Shown here: in pieces, positions 7,996 to 16,861 of the stretch
How the letters are laid out: each line of letters opens with the position of its first letter
Position numbering within the stretch: the first letter of the stretch is position 1
Assembly (NCBI RefSeq): GCF_023631325.1
Contig: NZ_JALQDG010000042.1
Coordinates: 62,001-126,000 of the forward strand
DNA: 64,000 nt
Source of the DNA: Caballeronia sp. INDeC2
GTDB taxonomy: Bacteria > Pseudomonadota > Gammaproteobacteria > Burkholderiales > Burkholderiaceae
Reading direction: 5' to 3'
Notes under the pieces: generated by a model
The model's database searches: none
The model's input: only the letters and a program-made list of their open reading frames with translations
Told to the model about the DNA's origin: nothing
Translations under genes and position numbers: made by a program

Positions 7996-9234
7996 ATGTC
8001 AGGTACAAGACCCTTGCAGGGTATTCGCGTTCTCGATCTGACCGTGGCGCTGGCCGGGCCCTACGGATCGCTGTTGCTGGGTGGAATGGGCGCCGAAGTC
8101 ATTCGCGTCGAGTCGCCCGGCGGCGGCGATATCGCGCGCAACAACCCGCCCTATGTCGGCAAGGAAGGCATCCACTTCGGTGTCAGGCACGACGAAGATG
8201 TGTCGCTGACCATCCTCAATCGGGCGCGCAACAAGAAGAGCATTACGCTCGACCTGAAATCGGAACAGGGCCTGGCGCTCTTCATGGAACTGGCCAAGGA
8301 ATGCGACGTGGTCATCGAAAACGCCAGCGAGGGCGCGACGGCGCGCCTCGGCGTGGATTATGAAAGCGTGCGCAAGGCCAACCCCAAAATCATCTATGCA
8401 TCGATCAAGGCCTTCGGCGAGCCCAGCCCTTACCCCAACCTCAAGGGGATGGACATCATCGTGCAGGCGTTGTCCGGCATCATGGATGTAACCGGTGTCG
8501 CCGACGGTCCGCCCACGCGCTGGGGCCTGCCGATCGCCGATCTCGTCGCGCCGCTGTACGCCGTCAATGGCATCCTCGCCGCGCTGATCCATCGCGGCAG
8601 GACGGGCGAGGGACAATGCATACAGGTTTCGATGCTCGACTGCCTGTCGTCGATGGTCGCCGAGGAGCACTTCGACGTGTTCTTCGCGAACGGCTATCCC
8701 AGGCGCTCGGGCAACTTCCAGGATCGCCTCGTGCCTTTCGGCGTGTACCGCACGCGCGACGGCCATGTGGCGATGGTGGCGTTCCAGCCCGACTGGTTCC
8801 GCAACCTCATGGAAGCACTCGGCAAGCCCGAGATGGCCACCGATCCGCGCTACGCGACGCGTGGTCCGCGCATGAAGCACGCGGCCGAGATCAACGCGAT
8901 GATCGAGGAATGGACGCGCCAGCGCAGCACGGACGAAGTGATCCGCGAACTTCAGGAAAAGCGTGGCGTGCCCGCGGCGCCCGTGCGTTCGCCGCTCGAT
9001 GTGCTCAAGGATCCGGTGTTGCAGGCGCGTGGCGCCGTGGTCAAGCTCGAGCATCCGGGCCTCGCCGATGTCGACGCGATGGGCATGGGGCTGCCTATCA
9101 GGTTCTCGCAAACGCCGGTGCAGTTCGATGAGCCGGCGCAGGAACTCGGCGCATCCAACAACGAGATTTATCGCGGTCTGTTGAAGCTGCCGGACGATCG
9201 GCTGCAACGGCTGCGCGACGAAGGAGTGATCTGA
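7996..9234 (+). CDS. CaiB/BaiF (class III) CoA-transferase
   Basis: A full-length 412-residue family III CoA-transferase. It opens with RPLQGIRVLDLTVALAGPYGS, the conserved nucleotide-facing start. Asp153 in GMDIIVQALSG matches the aspartate that forms the acyl-anhydride intermediate in formyl-CoA transferase, so transferase activity is likely rather than racemase. The ATG at 7996 has CGGAGAC upstream; a longer frame reaches 7948 without support. In the operon it would activate a carboxylic acid by transfer from a CoA donor such as succinyl-CoA. By analogy with Pseudomonas itaconate catabolism it is the candidate itaconate CoA-transferase (inference). Confidence 0.9.
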   Translation: MSGTRPLQGIRVLDLTVALAGPYGSLLLGGMGAEVIRVESPGGGDIARNNPPYVGKEGIHFGVRHDEDVSLTILNRARNKKSITLDLKSEQGLALFMELAKECDVVIENASEGATARLGVDYESVRKANPKIIYASIKAFGEPSPYPNLKGMDIIVQALSGIMDVTGVADGPPTRWGLPIADLVAPLYAVNGILAALIHRGRTGEGQCIQVSMLDCLSSMVAEEHFDVFFANGYPRRSGNFQDRLVPFGVYRTRDGHVAMVAFQPDWFRNLMEALGKPEMATDPRYATRGPRMKHAAEINAMIEEWTRQRSTDEVIRELQEKRGVPAAPVRSPLDVLKDPVLQARGAVVKLEHPGLADVDAMGMGLPIRFSQTPVQFDEPAQELGASNNEIYRGLLKLPDDRLQRLRDEGVI

Positions 9235-9236
9235 TC

Positions 9237-10403
9237 ATGTCCGCTGCATCATCTCGTGGAGGCCCACTCGCGGGCGTCAGGGTCGTCGAGATCGCGGGCA
9301 TCGGTCCGGGGCCGCTCGCCGCGATGTTCCTCGCGGACCTCGGCGCCACCGTAATTCGTGTGGACCGCAAGGAGCCTTCTGGCCTCGGCGCGCCACGCCC
9401 CGCGCAGTTCGATCTGGGGCTGCGCAATCGCAAGTCGATCCGCGTCGATCTGAAAGACCGGGACGCGGTCGAGATGGTGCTCGAACTGATCGCCCAGGCC
9501 GATGCGCTGATCGAAGGCTTTCGCCCCGGCGTGATGGAGCGGCTGGGTCTCGGCCCCGATACGTGTCTCGCCCGCAATCCGCGCCTCGTCTACGGCCGCG
9601 TGACCGGCTGGGGGCAGGACGGTCCGCTTTCGCAGGTGGCCGGGCACGATCTGAATTACATCTCCATCACCGGAGCCTTGCATGCGATGGGGCGCGCAGG
9701 GCAGCCGCCGACGCCGCCGCTCAACGTGCTGGGCGACTATGCGGGCGGCTCGCTGTATCTGGCGTTCGGACTGCTCGCGGGCATAGTCGAGGCACGCGGT
9801 TCCGGCAAGGGTCAGGTCGTCGATGCCGCGATGGTGGATGGCGTCGCCTCCCTCATGACAGTGACGATGGGCCTGCACGCGGCCGGTATGCTCGACAAGA
9901 AACGCGGCACGAACATGCTCGACACCGGCGCGCACTTCTACGAGGTGTATGAATGCGCCGATGGAAAGTACGTGAGCGTCGCGCCGATCGAAGGAAAGTT
10001 CTACAGGCTCTTGCTCGAAAAGCTCGAGTTGCAGGATCATCCGCTGCTGCAAAAGCAGATGGATCGCACGCAATGGCCGCAGGCAAAAGCGGTCCTGGCC
10101 GCGAGATTCAAAGAACATACACGCGATGAGTGGGCGCGGCGCTTGGGCGACATGGACGTCTGCCTCGCACCGGTGCTCGACTTCGACGAGGCGGCTAGCC
10201 ATCCGCACGTCAAGGCGCGCGGCACGTTGATCGACCTGGACGGTGTGACGCATCCGGCGCCCGGCCCGCGCTTTTTGCGCACGCCCGCGTCGCGGCCCGA
10301 GCCGCCATCGGTATCGAGCACCGATAACGCCGTCGCCGCGTTGCGCGATTGGCTCTCCGATGAGCGCATCGAAACCTTGCGTTCGCGCGATACCTTCATC
10401 TGA
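9237..10403 (+). CDS. CaiB/BaiF family protein, alpha-methylacyl-CoA racemase-like
   Basis: A 388-residue second CaiB/BaiF protein, starting 3 bp after the stop of the first. Unlike its neighbour it carries the racemase signature: GRVTGWGQDGPL, then AGHDLNYISITG with the His of the catalytic pair, then NVLGDYAGGSLYL with the Asp, as in alpha-methylacyl-CoA racemase. It would interconvert R and S forms of a 2-methyl-branched acyl-CoA, making it usable by a stereospecific dehydrogenase or hydratase. That fits an operon working on a methyl-branched C5 acid. The C-terminus is proline-rich and slightly divergent. Confidence 0.88.
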   Translation: MSAASSRGGPLAGVRVVEIAGIGPGPLAAMFLADLGATVIRVDRKEPSGLGAPRPAQFDLGLRNRKSIRVDLKDRDAVEMVLELIAQADALIEGFRPGVMERLGLGPDTCLARNPRLVYGRVTGWGQDGPLSQVAGHDLNYISITGALHAMGRAGQPPTPPLNVLGDYAGGSLYLAFGLLAGIVEARGSGKGQVVDAAMVDGVASLMTVTMGLHAAGMLDKKRGTNMLDTGAHFYEVYECADGKYVSVAPIEGKFYRLLLEKLELQDHPLLQKQMDRTQWPQAKAVLAARFKEHTRDEWARRLGDMDVCLAPVLDFDEAASHPHVKARGTLIDLDGVTHPAPGPRFLRTPASRPEPPSVSSTDNAVAALRDWLSDERIETLRSRDTFI

Positions 10404-10410
10404 GAGCGAT

Positions 10411-11097
10411 ATGACATCGCATACTCCCGATCTCGCCGCGCTGGATCGCCTCACGCGCGGCCGCTTTACGTGCCGCGCGTACGAGCACAAGGCGCTGGAC
10501 GCAGCATTGATACGCAGCATCGTCGGCATGGCGAGCCGCTCGGCTTCGTGGTGCAACGTGCAACCGTGGCAGATGGTCATCACCGAAACTCTGGAGAGCA
10601 CCGAGCGTTTCCGAGAGGCGCTGATGGCGCGCGCGTCGAACCATCCGGAAAGCGAGTCCGATCTGCCATTTCCGCCGCACCATAAGGGCATTTATGGAGA
10701 GCGTCGGCGCGGGGCGGGCATCGCGCTGTATACGTCGCTTGGCATCGGCCCAAAGGATGCCGAACGCAGCGCGCAGCAGGCGTTTCGCAACTTCCGCATG
10801 TTCGATGCGCCGCATGTGGCCATCGTCACCGTGCCTGCGGAACTGGGTCCGTATGCGCTCGTGGATGCGGGCGGCTTCGTCTCGTCGTTTCTGCTCGCGG
10901 CGTATGCGCACGGCGTGGCGACCACGCCGCAAGGTGCGCTCGCTCGCCATGCGTACTTCGTGCGCGAGTATTTCGGCATTCCCGATACGCAGCACATGAT
11001 TTGCGGCATCTCTTTCGGCTATGCCGAGGCGGGGCATCCGGTCAACCAGTTCCGCACCACGCGCGCCGGCGTCGACGATCTGGTGCGCTTCGCCTGA
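10411..11097 (+). CDS. Nitroreductase family protein
   Basis: A flavin-dependent oxidoreductase of 228 residues in the nitroreductase fold. The FMN-binding N-terminal block RLTRGRFTCRAYEHK, followed by MASRSASWCNVQPW, is typical, as is the C-terminal CGISFGYAEAGHPVNQFRT. The ATG at 10411 is 7 bp after the stop of the racemase-like gene with GAGAG upstream. Its role in the CoA-ester operon is not clear: it could reduce an enone or quinone-like intermediate. Relatives of this length are often annotated only as nitroreductase. The natural substrate is unknown. Confidence 0.88.
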   Translation: MTSHTPDLAALDRLTRGRFTCRAYEHKALDAALIRSIVGMASRSASWCNVQPWQMVITETLESTERFREALMARASNHPESESDLPFPPHHKGIYGERRRGAGIALYTSLGIGPKDAERSAQQAFRNFRMFDAPHVAIVTVPAELGPYALVDAGGFVSSFLLAAYAHGVATTPQGALARHAYFVREYFGIPDTQHMICGISFGYAEAGHPVNQFRTTRAGVDDLVRFA

Positions 11098-11120
11098 GCG
11101 ACCATCGAGAGGGGAACATC

Positions 11121-11894
11121 GTGGCATTGTCGATCGACGAACCCGCGCCTCAAGTGCGCCGCCTCACGCTGAATCGCCCCGAACGCATGAACGCGCTCGA
11201 CGGGCCGACCTTGAAGGATCTCAACGACGCGGTGCGCGACTGCACCGCGGCCGCCGGCGAGATCAAGGTGCTCGTGATCCAAGGCAGCGGCCGCGCCTTC
11301 TGCGCGGGCAACGACCTCAAATGGCTCGCGAGCGGCGTGCTCGCCGACCGCGCCGCGCATATGCGCCATCAGGATCTGATGCAGGACACCTATGAGCGCC
11401 TGGAGTCGGCGCCGCAGATCGTCCTGGCCAGCGTCAACGGCTATGCGGTCGCGGGGGGCTTCGAGCTGGCGCTGGCCTGCGACCTGATGATCGCCGATGA
11501 AGCCGCGCAACTCGGCGACGAACACATCCGCCGCAATCTGCTTCCGAGCGGCGGCAGCTCTCAGCGGCTGCCGCGCAGGCTGGGCTTGCAGCGGGCAATG
11601 TATTACCTCGTTACGGGCCGTCGCATGACGGGCCGCGAAGCCGCGGACATGGGTCTGGCCGCATTGGCCGTTCCATCCGTGCAGTTGGAAAGCGCGACGC
11701 TGCAACTGGCGCAGGAAATCGCACAGGCCGACGCGCTCGCGCTGACATCGATGAAGCAGATGGCCCACCGTGCGATGGAACTGCCGCTCTCCGACGGCCT
11801 GCGCTACGAGCGCTGGATGCAGCACCGCTATCGCACGCAGTCGCCATCGCTGGAGGCGGGTGTGAAGGGCTTTGCGGGCGCGGATAAAGGCTGA
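11121..11894 (+). CDS. Enoyl-CoA hydratase/isomerase family protein (crotonase)
   Basis: A 257-residue crotonase. Oxyanion-hole segments are present: FCAGNDLKWL at about 60-69 and NGYAVAGGFELALACD at about 106-121. Of the two catalytic glutamates of rat enoyl-CoA hydratase, the first is kept (Glu115) but the second position is His135 in GDEHIRRN. It may therefore be an isomerase, hydrolase or decarboxylase rather than a plain hydratase. The GTG at 11121 is chosen because GAGAGGGG lies 8 bp upstream; the open frame extends further but overlaps the nitroreductase. It is the last plus-strand gene of the operon. Confidence 0.88.
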   Translation: MALSIDEPAPQVRRLTLNRPERMNALDGPTLKDLNDAVRDCTAAAGEIKVLVIQGSGRAFCAGNDLKWLASGVLADRAAHMRHQDLMQDTYERLESAPQIVLASVNGYAVAGGFELALACDLMIADEAAQLGDEHIRRNLLPSGGSSQRLPRRLGLQRAMYYLVTGRRMTGREAADMGLAALAVPSVQLESATLQLAQEIAQADALALTSMKQMAHRAMELPLSDGLRYERWMQHRYRTQSPSLEAGVKGFAGADKG

Positions 11895-11938
11895 GCCGAT
11901 ACGGCGAGAGCGATGGACCGCTCCCGCGCGTGGACAGC

Positions 11939-13351
11939 TCAACGCTCGATGGCGCACATGCTCATCAGCTCCGCGGCTTTCATGGCCGGGTCCATCGCAC
12001 GCAATGCGGCGAGCAGCTTCCGGGCTCGATCCGCGCCGAGCACATCGACCGTGAGTTCCATGAACTTCGCGTCCTGCTCGTGTTCGGGCATGGGATTCGT
12101 ATCGGTGCCGATCGGGTCTTCCACGAATACATGCTCGGAGGCGCCGTTCTTGAAAGTGACGGTCACATCCGCGACGAACTTGCCGCGGTAATCCCTCTCC
12201 AGCGCCGGTTCCCCGGTGATGCGGATGCTGCGCGCCATATCGATCACGCGTGCCATATCGACCTTGCCCGCGAGATAATCGCGATGGACCGGATAGCCAT
12301 TGCCCAAGCCTGACAGCGTGAAGGCCGCCTGAATCGGCAGGCTGAACTGCACATGTTCGATGTTCCTGGGCTCGTAGGCATTGGCATTCGCCGTGCCGAC
12401 GACGACGTTGAAGTGAGGCGCGATTTTCAGATGCACGTCGGCAATCTCGTCGCGGCGCGCTGAGAACAGACGCAACGCGTCGATGTACGCATGCGTGCAG
12501 TAGCAGGCGCAATAGGCCTTGAGCCAGACGGTACCGATCTCGAAAGGCCGATCCGGCGCAAAGCGTTGTTCGGCGGCTTCGCCCGCGGGACGCTGCAGGA
12601 AGGTGCGAAAGAACCCCTTGTTTCCACTGAGGAACGCGCGCGGTCCTGTGATGCCGGCGCGGGCCATGTCGGCGGCCGCCATGCCGTTGCGCGTACCGAT
12701 GCCCGCGTGAATGCGCTTGATGGACCCGCCCGTGGAGCTATATTCGGTCGTGCCCGATACATGGCTCAGCGCGATCGCCAGCGCTTGCAGCGTCGTCTCG
12801 GCGTCGAACCCGCGGAGTTTGGCGGCGACCGCTGCGGCGCCGAAGTTGGACAGCGTGCCGTGCGGATGAAAACCGCGTTGCAGCAGATCGGGTGCGGCCA
12901 GCAATCCGATGCGTGCGTAGACTTCGTAGCCCGCGACCATCGCGGTGATGACTTCCTCGAGCGAAGAGCCGAGCTCCTCGCCGATGGCCAGCGCGGCCGG
13001 AATCACGCAGCTGCCAGGATGACTGTAGCTGGGACCGTGGGCATCGTCGTATTCGAAGCCATGTCCGTACGAACCGTTGACGAACGCGGCATCCATGGCG
13101 CTCATCGTCAGCGACGAGGCGCTGACGCGGCTCTTACCCGATCGCTGCTGGGTGGTGATGTACTTCAGCAATTGTTCGGACCACGGCATCTTCGAGATAC
13201 CGATCTGAACCGCGAGCTGGTCGCGCATCAGACGGTTGATGCCAGCGTGCGCGCGCGCGTCGAGATGCTCATATTTCAGATCCTGGATAAACCGCACCAC
13301 TGCCTGTTCCAGCGGCGGGCAATCGGATGGGGTGTGTTGTGAGGCGGGCAC
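11939..13351 (-). CDS. MmgE/PrpD family protein, second copy
   Basis: A 470-residue MmgE/PrpD protein, convergent with the crotonase gene and divergent from acnB. The GTG whose complement is 13349-13351 is chosen as start because AAGGAG lies 6 bp upstream; the open frame continues outward but that part is not family-like. Family blocks are visible: VNGSYGHGFEYDDAHGPSYSHPG (residues given in part), NFGAAAVAAKLRGFD and HAGIGTRNGMAAADMA. It is clearly diverged from the copy at 2212-3660, so the two probably act on different substrates or stereoisomers. Candidate activities are dehydratase or decarboxylase on a tricarboxylate; this cannot be decided from sequence. Confidence 0.88.
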   Translation of the reverse strand: MPASQHTPSDCPPLEQAVVRFIQDLKYEHLDARAHAGINRLMRDQLAVQIGISKMPWSEQLLKYITTQQRSGKSRVSASSLTMSAMDAAFVNGSYGHGFEYDDAHGPSYSHPGSCVIPAALAIGEELGSSLEEVITAMVAGYEVYARIGLLAAPDLLQRGFHPHGTLSNFGAAAVAAKLRGFDAETTLQALAIALSHVSGTTEYSSTGGSIKRIHAGIGTRNGMAAADMARAGITGPRAFLSGNKGFFRTFLQRPAGEAAEQRFAPDRPFEIGTVWLKAYCACYCTHAYIDALRLFSARRDEIADVHLKIAPHFNVVVGTANANAYEPRNIEHVQFSLPIQAAFTLSGLGNGYPVHRDYLAGKVDMARVIDMARSIRITGEPALERDYRGKFVADVTVTFKNGASEHVFVEDPIGTDTNPMPEHEQDAKFMELTVDVLGADRARKLLAALRAMDPAMKAAELMSMCAIER

Positions 13352-13503
13352 AGCAGTCTCCTTGGAGTGATGAAGGTCCGTGATTCCGGTGCGAACGGTG
13401 CCACGATGTATTGAACTCGCCGCTGCGCGCCGACGCAATGCGCTGTGTGCGGACGTTCCGTACTCTGATGACGCGTCGCCGGCTTCTTTCACTCGACTCT
13501 TGT

Positions 13504-13524
13504 ATAAGACATAAGACATAAGAC
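13504..13524 (+). repeat. Three perfect tandem ATAAGAC heptamers upstream of the acnB promoter
   Basis: ATAAGAC occurs three times with no spacer at 13504, 13511 and 13518. The array ends 2 bp before the -35 hexamer of the acnB promoter. Direct repeats so close to a -35 element suggest a site for an activator or a repressor. The regulator is unknown. Confidence 0.8.
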
Positions 13525-13526
13525 AT

Positions 13527-13555
13527 TTGACGACGCCATTCGTCTCGATTAAAAT
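13527..13555 (+). promoter_or_regulatory. acnB sigma-70 promoter
   Basis: TTGACG at 13527-13532 and TAAAAT at 13550-13555 are separated by exactly 17 bp and lie 77 bp upstream of the acnB ATG. Both hexamers match consensus in at least five of six bases. The heptamer array at 13504-13524 directly precedes it. Confidence 0.72.
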
Positions 13556-13632
13556 GGCGATAAACGCAGTGCCCGGAACAGCCTCGGTGTGTCTGAAAAG
13601 CCTTTCCCTGAAACGCAATACAACGGTCCCCC

Positions 13633-16218
13633 ATGCTTGAAAACTTTCGCGCTCACGTAGCCGCACGCGCCGCGCTCGGCATTCCTCCCCTGCCGCTCAC
13701 TGCTCAGCAGACCGCCGAACTGGTCGAATTGCTGACGAATCCGCCCGCGGGCGAAGAGCAGATCCTGCTCGAGCTGATCACGCATCGCGTGCCCGCCGGC
13801 GTCGACGAAGCCGCCCGTGTGAAGGCGGGCTTCCTGGCCGCCGTCGCCAAAGGCGAGACCGCCTGCGCGCTGATCTCGCGCGCCCGCGCCACCGAATTGC
13901 TCGGCACGATGCTGGGCGGCTACAACATCCAGCCGCTGATCGAATTGTTGTCGGACGCCGAAGTGGGCGTCGTGGCCGCCGCAGCGCTCAAGAAAACCCT
14001 CCTGATGTTCGATCAGTTCCATGACGTCAAGGAACTGGCCGATAACGGCAACGCCAACGCGCGCGCCGTGATTCAAAGCTGGGCCGACGCGGAGTGGTTC
14101 ACGAGCCGCCCGGAAGTGCCGCAAAGCCTGACCATCACCGTCTTCAAAGTGACGGGCGAAACCAACACCGACGACCTGTCGCCGGCCCCGGACGCGACCA
14201 CCCGCCCCGACATCCCAATGCACGCGCTGGCGATGCTGAAGAACGCCCGTCCCGGCATCGCCCCGGAAGAAGACGGCAAGCGCGGCCCGGTCAAATTCAT
14301 CGAATCGCTGAAGGAAAAGGGCCATCTCGTCGCGTACGTAGGCGACGTGGTCGGCACCGGCTCATCGCGCAAGTCGGCCACCAACTCCGTGCTGTGGTTT
14401 ACGGGCGAAGACATTCCCTTCGTCCCCAACAAGCGCTTCGGCGGCGTGTGTCTGGGCGGCAAGATAGCCCCGATCTTCTACAACACGATGGAAGACGCCG
14501 GCGCGCTGCCGATCGAGCTCGACGTGTCGAAAATGGAAATGGGCGACGTGGTCGAGCTGCGCCCATACGAAGGCAAGGCATTGAAGAACGGCGAAGTGAT
14601 CGCCGAGTTTCAGGTCAAGTCCGACGTGCTGTTCGATGAAGTGCGCGCCGGCGGCCGTATTCCGCTCATCATCGGTCGCGGACTTACCGCCAAGGCACGC
14701 GAAGCGCTGGGTCTGCCCGCGTCGACCCTGTTCCGCCTGCCGCAGCAGCCTGCCGACAGCGGCAAGGGCTTCTCGCTGGCACAGAAGATGGTCGGCCGCG
14801 CGTGCGGCATGCCGGAAGGCCAGGGCGTCCGTCCGGGCACGTACTGCGAACCGAAGATGACCTCGGTCGGCTCACAGGACACCACCGGCCCGATGACGCG
14901 CGACGAACTCAAGGACTTGGCGTGCCTGGGCTTCTCGGCCGACCTCGTCATGCAGTCGTTCTGCCACACCGCCGCTTATCCGAAGCCGGTGGACGTGAAG
15001 ACCCACCAGACCCTGCCGAACTTCATCAGCACGCGCGGCGGCATCGCGCTGCGCCCGGGCGATGGCGTCATCCATTCGTGGCTGAATCGCATGCTGCTGC
15101 CCGACACCGTCGGCACCGGCGGCGACTCGCACACGCGCTTCCCGATCGGCATCAGCTTTCCGGCCGGTTCGGGCCTCGTCGCCTTCGCGGCTGCGACCGG
15201 CACCATGCCGCTGGACATGCCGGAATCGGTGCTGGTCCGCTTCAAGGGCAAGATGCAGCCGGGCGTGACCCTGCGCGATCTCGTCAACGCGATCCCGCTG
15301 TACGCCATCAAGCAAGGCATGCTGACGGTCGCCAAGCAGGGCAAGAAGAACATCTTCTCGGGCCGCATCCTCGAAATCGAAGGTCTGCCCGATCTGAAGG
15401 TCGAGCAAGCGTTCGAACTGTCGGATGCTTCCGCCGAACGCTCGGCCGCCGGTTGCACGGTGCATCTGAACAAGGAACCGATCATCGAATACCTCAACAG
15501 CAACATCACGCTGCTGAAGTGGATGATCGCGCAGGGCTATCAGGACCCGCGCAGCCTGCAGCGCCGCATCACCGCGATGGAAGCGTGGCTGGCCGACCCG
15601 CAACTGCTGCAACCGGATGCCGATGCCGAATACGCAGCCGTCATCGAGATCGATCTGGCCGACATCCACGAGCCGATCGTGGCCTGCCCGAACGATCCGG
15701 ACGACGTGAAGACGCTGTCCGACGTAGCCGGCGCGAAGATCGACGAAGTGTTCATCGGCTCGTGCATGACGAACATCGGCCACTTCCGTGCGGCGTCGAA
15801 GCTGCTGGAAGGCAAGCGCGACATCCCGGTGAAGCTGTGGGTGGCGCCGCCGACCAAGATGGACCAGAAGCAGCTGACCGAGGAAGGGCACTACGGCGTG
15901 TTCGGCACGGCCGGCGCACGTACCGAAATGCCGGGCTGCTCGCTGTGCATGGGCAATCAGGCACAGGTGCGCGAGGGCGCGACGGTCATGTCGACGTCGA
16001 CACGTAACTTCCCGAATCGTCTGGGCAAGAACACGAACGTGTACCTCGGCTCTGCGGAACTGGCGGCGATCTGCTCGCGTCTCGGCAAGATTCCGAGCAA
16101 GGAAGAGTACATGGCCGACATCGGCGTGCTCAACACGGACAGCGACAAAATCTACAAGTACATGAACTTCGACCAGATCGAAGACTTCAAGGAAGTGGCC
16201 GACACCGTGCAGATGTAA
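13633..16218 (+). CDS. acnB: Bifunctional aconitate hydratase 2 / 2-methylisocitrate dehydratase
   Basis: A full-length AcnB of 861 residues, the usual length, that interconverts citrate and isocitrate in the TCA cycle and can hydrate 2-methyl-cis-aconitate in the methylcitrate cycle. It has the AcnB-specific HEAT-like N-terminal domain, then the swivel domain, then the iron-sulfur core. The three cluster ligands are Cys711 (GSCMTNIGHF), Cys769 and Cys772 (GCSLCMGNQ), matching the E. coli spacing. Codon use is strongly biased, as for a highly expressed gene. It has its own promoter and terminator. Proximity to two MmgE/PrpD genes, whose family uses the same tricarboxylates, may be meaningful. 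Confidence 0.97.
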   Translation: MLENFRAHVAARAALGIPPLPLTAQQTAELVELLTNPPAGEEQILLELITHRVPAGVDEAARVKAGFLAAVAKGETACALISRARATELLGTMLGGYNIQPLIELLSDAEVGVVAAAALKKTLLMFDQFHDVKELADNGNANARAVIQSWADAEWFTSRPEVPQSLTITVFKVTGETNTDDLSPAPDATTRPDIPMHALAMLKNARPGIAPEEDGKRGPVKFIESLKEKGHLVAYVGDVVGTGSSRKSATNSVLWFTGEDIPFVPNKRFGGVCLGGKIAPIFYNTMEDAGALPIELDVSKMEMGDVVELRPYEGKALKNGEVIAEFQVKSDVLFDEVRAGGRIPLIIGRGLTAKAREALGLPASTLFRLPQQPADSGKGFSLAQKMVGRACGMPEGQGVRPGTYCEPKMTSVGSQDTTGPMTRDELKDLACLGFSADLVMQSFCHTAAYPKPVDVKTHQTLPNFISTRGGIALRPGDGVIHSWLNRMLLPDTVGTGGDSHTRFPIGISFPAGSGLVAFAAATGTMPLDMPESVLVRFKGKMQPGVTLRDLVNAIPLYAIKQGMLTVAKQGKKNIFSGRILEIEGLPDLKVEQAFELSDASAERSAAGCTVHLNKEPIIEYLNSNITLLKWMIAQGYQDPRSLQRRITAMEAWLADPQLLQPDADAEYAAVIEIDLADIHEPIVACPNDPDDVKTLSDVAGAKIDEVFIGSCMTNIGHFRAASKLLEGKRDIPVKLWVAPPTKMDQKQLTEEGHYGVFGTAGARTEMPGCSLCMGNQAQVREGATVMSTSTRNFPNRLGKNTNVYLGSAELAAICSRLGKIPSKEEYMADIGVLNTDSDKIYKYMNFDQIEDFKEVADTVQM

Positions 16219-16265
16219 GCGCGATGTCGGGCTACGGCGGGTTGTTTCTGTCGTAGCGACACGCA

Positions 16266-16305
16266 ATGGCGCCGCGGGCTGAATGCCTGCGGCGCCATTT
16301 TTTTT
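16266..16305 (+). terminator. Rho-independent terminator of acnB
   Basis: ATGGCGCCGC and GCGGCGCCAT form a perfect 10-bp stem around a 13-base loop, followed at once by seven T residues. It lies 48 bp after the acnB stop. Confidence 0.93.
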
Positions 16306-16765
16306 GACGCAGCGCGGTAGCGGCTGGATCGCATATCCCTTTCCCTCAGCGATTTCAACATCGTTCCATATGACCGAATCGGACGCCGAATCGTTCGGTG
16401 CGCCGACGGTCGCAACTGGGAAACGTTCGGCCATGCGCAAGTTGCACACGTCTTGCCTCGATGATGGCGGCTCCCGATTAAAAGTCCAAGCTTGCGACGC
16501 TTGAGTCGGGCATCTGCGGCCTGCTCCTGGTCCGTCGTGCTTACATCAACGACCGGCTGTCGTGCACAGTTGAGCACTGGAAAGGATTCATCTCGGCGTA
16601 ATTTAATTAATACGATTTCCTAAATAATTATCACCGGTCCTAAATGCGGCCACAGAGTCCCCAAGCTCCGAATCAAAACACAAAGCGCCACCCCCCCAGG
16701 CCTTGCGCGCACATTTGCCGCACCCGCCAAGTGTCGCGCTCTAACGACGCAACGGTCGGCCCACC
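16306..16765. other. Intergenic region without a supported gene
   Basis: About 460 bp between the acnB terminator and the TonB-receptor promoter. It is less GC-rich than its surroundings, with an AT-rich stretch near 16600-16635. Short open frames here lack ribosome sites and family-like sequence. I see no RNA gene or repeat; it may hold upstream control elements of the receptor gene. Confidence 0.5.
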
Positions 16766-16794
16766 TTGAGATTGCGAATCATTTGCAATAAGAT
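16766..16794 (+). promoter_or_regulatory. Promoter with Fur box in the spacer
   Basis: TTGAGA (16766-16771) and TAAGAT (16789-16794) are 17 bp apart. The spacer TTGCGAATCATTTGCAA is a near-palindrome of Fur-box type, with GCGAAT/ATTTGC arms. Fur with iron would bind between the two hexamers and exclude RNA polymerase. It lies 67 bp upstream of the receptor ATG. Confidence 0.75.
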
Positions 16795-16861
16795 GCGGGG
16801 CGATTTAACACCTGCCACGCGAAGCGTTTTTGCAGAAGCCCGAGCCTTTCAATATCAACGA

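Noticed and set aside
7999..9207. A 402-codon frame on the minus strand within the CoA-transferase gene
   Set aside because: It is antisense to a clear family member, Arg/His-rich, and resembles no protein; a GC artefact.
14802..16007. A 401-codon plus-strand frame within acnB
   Set aside because: It is a shifted reading of acnB with very high Arg and no family match.
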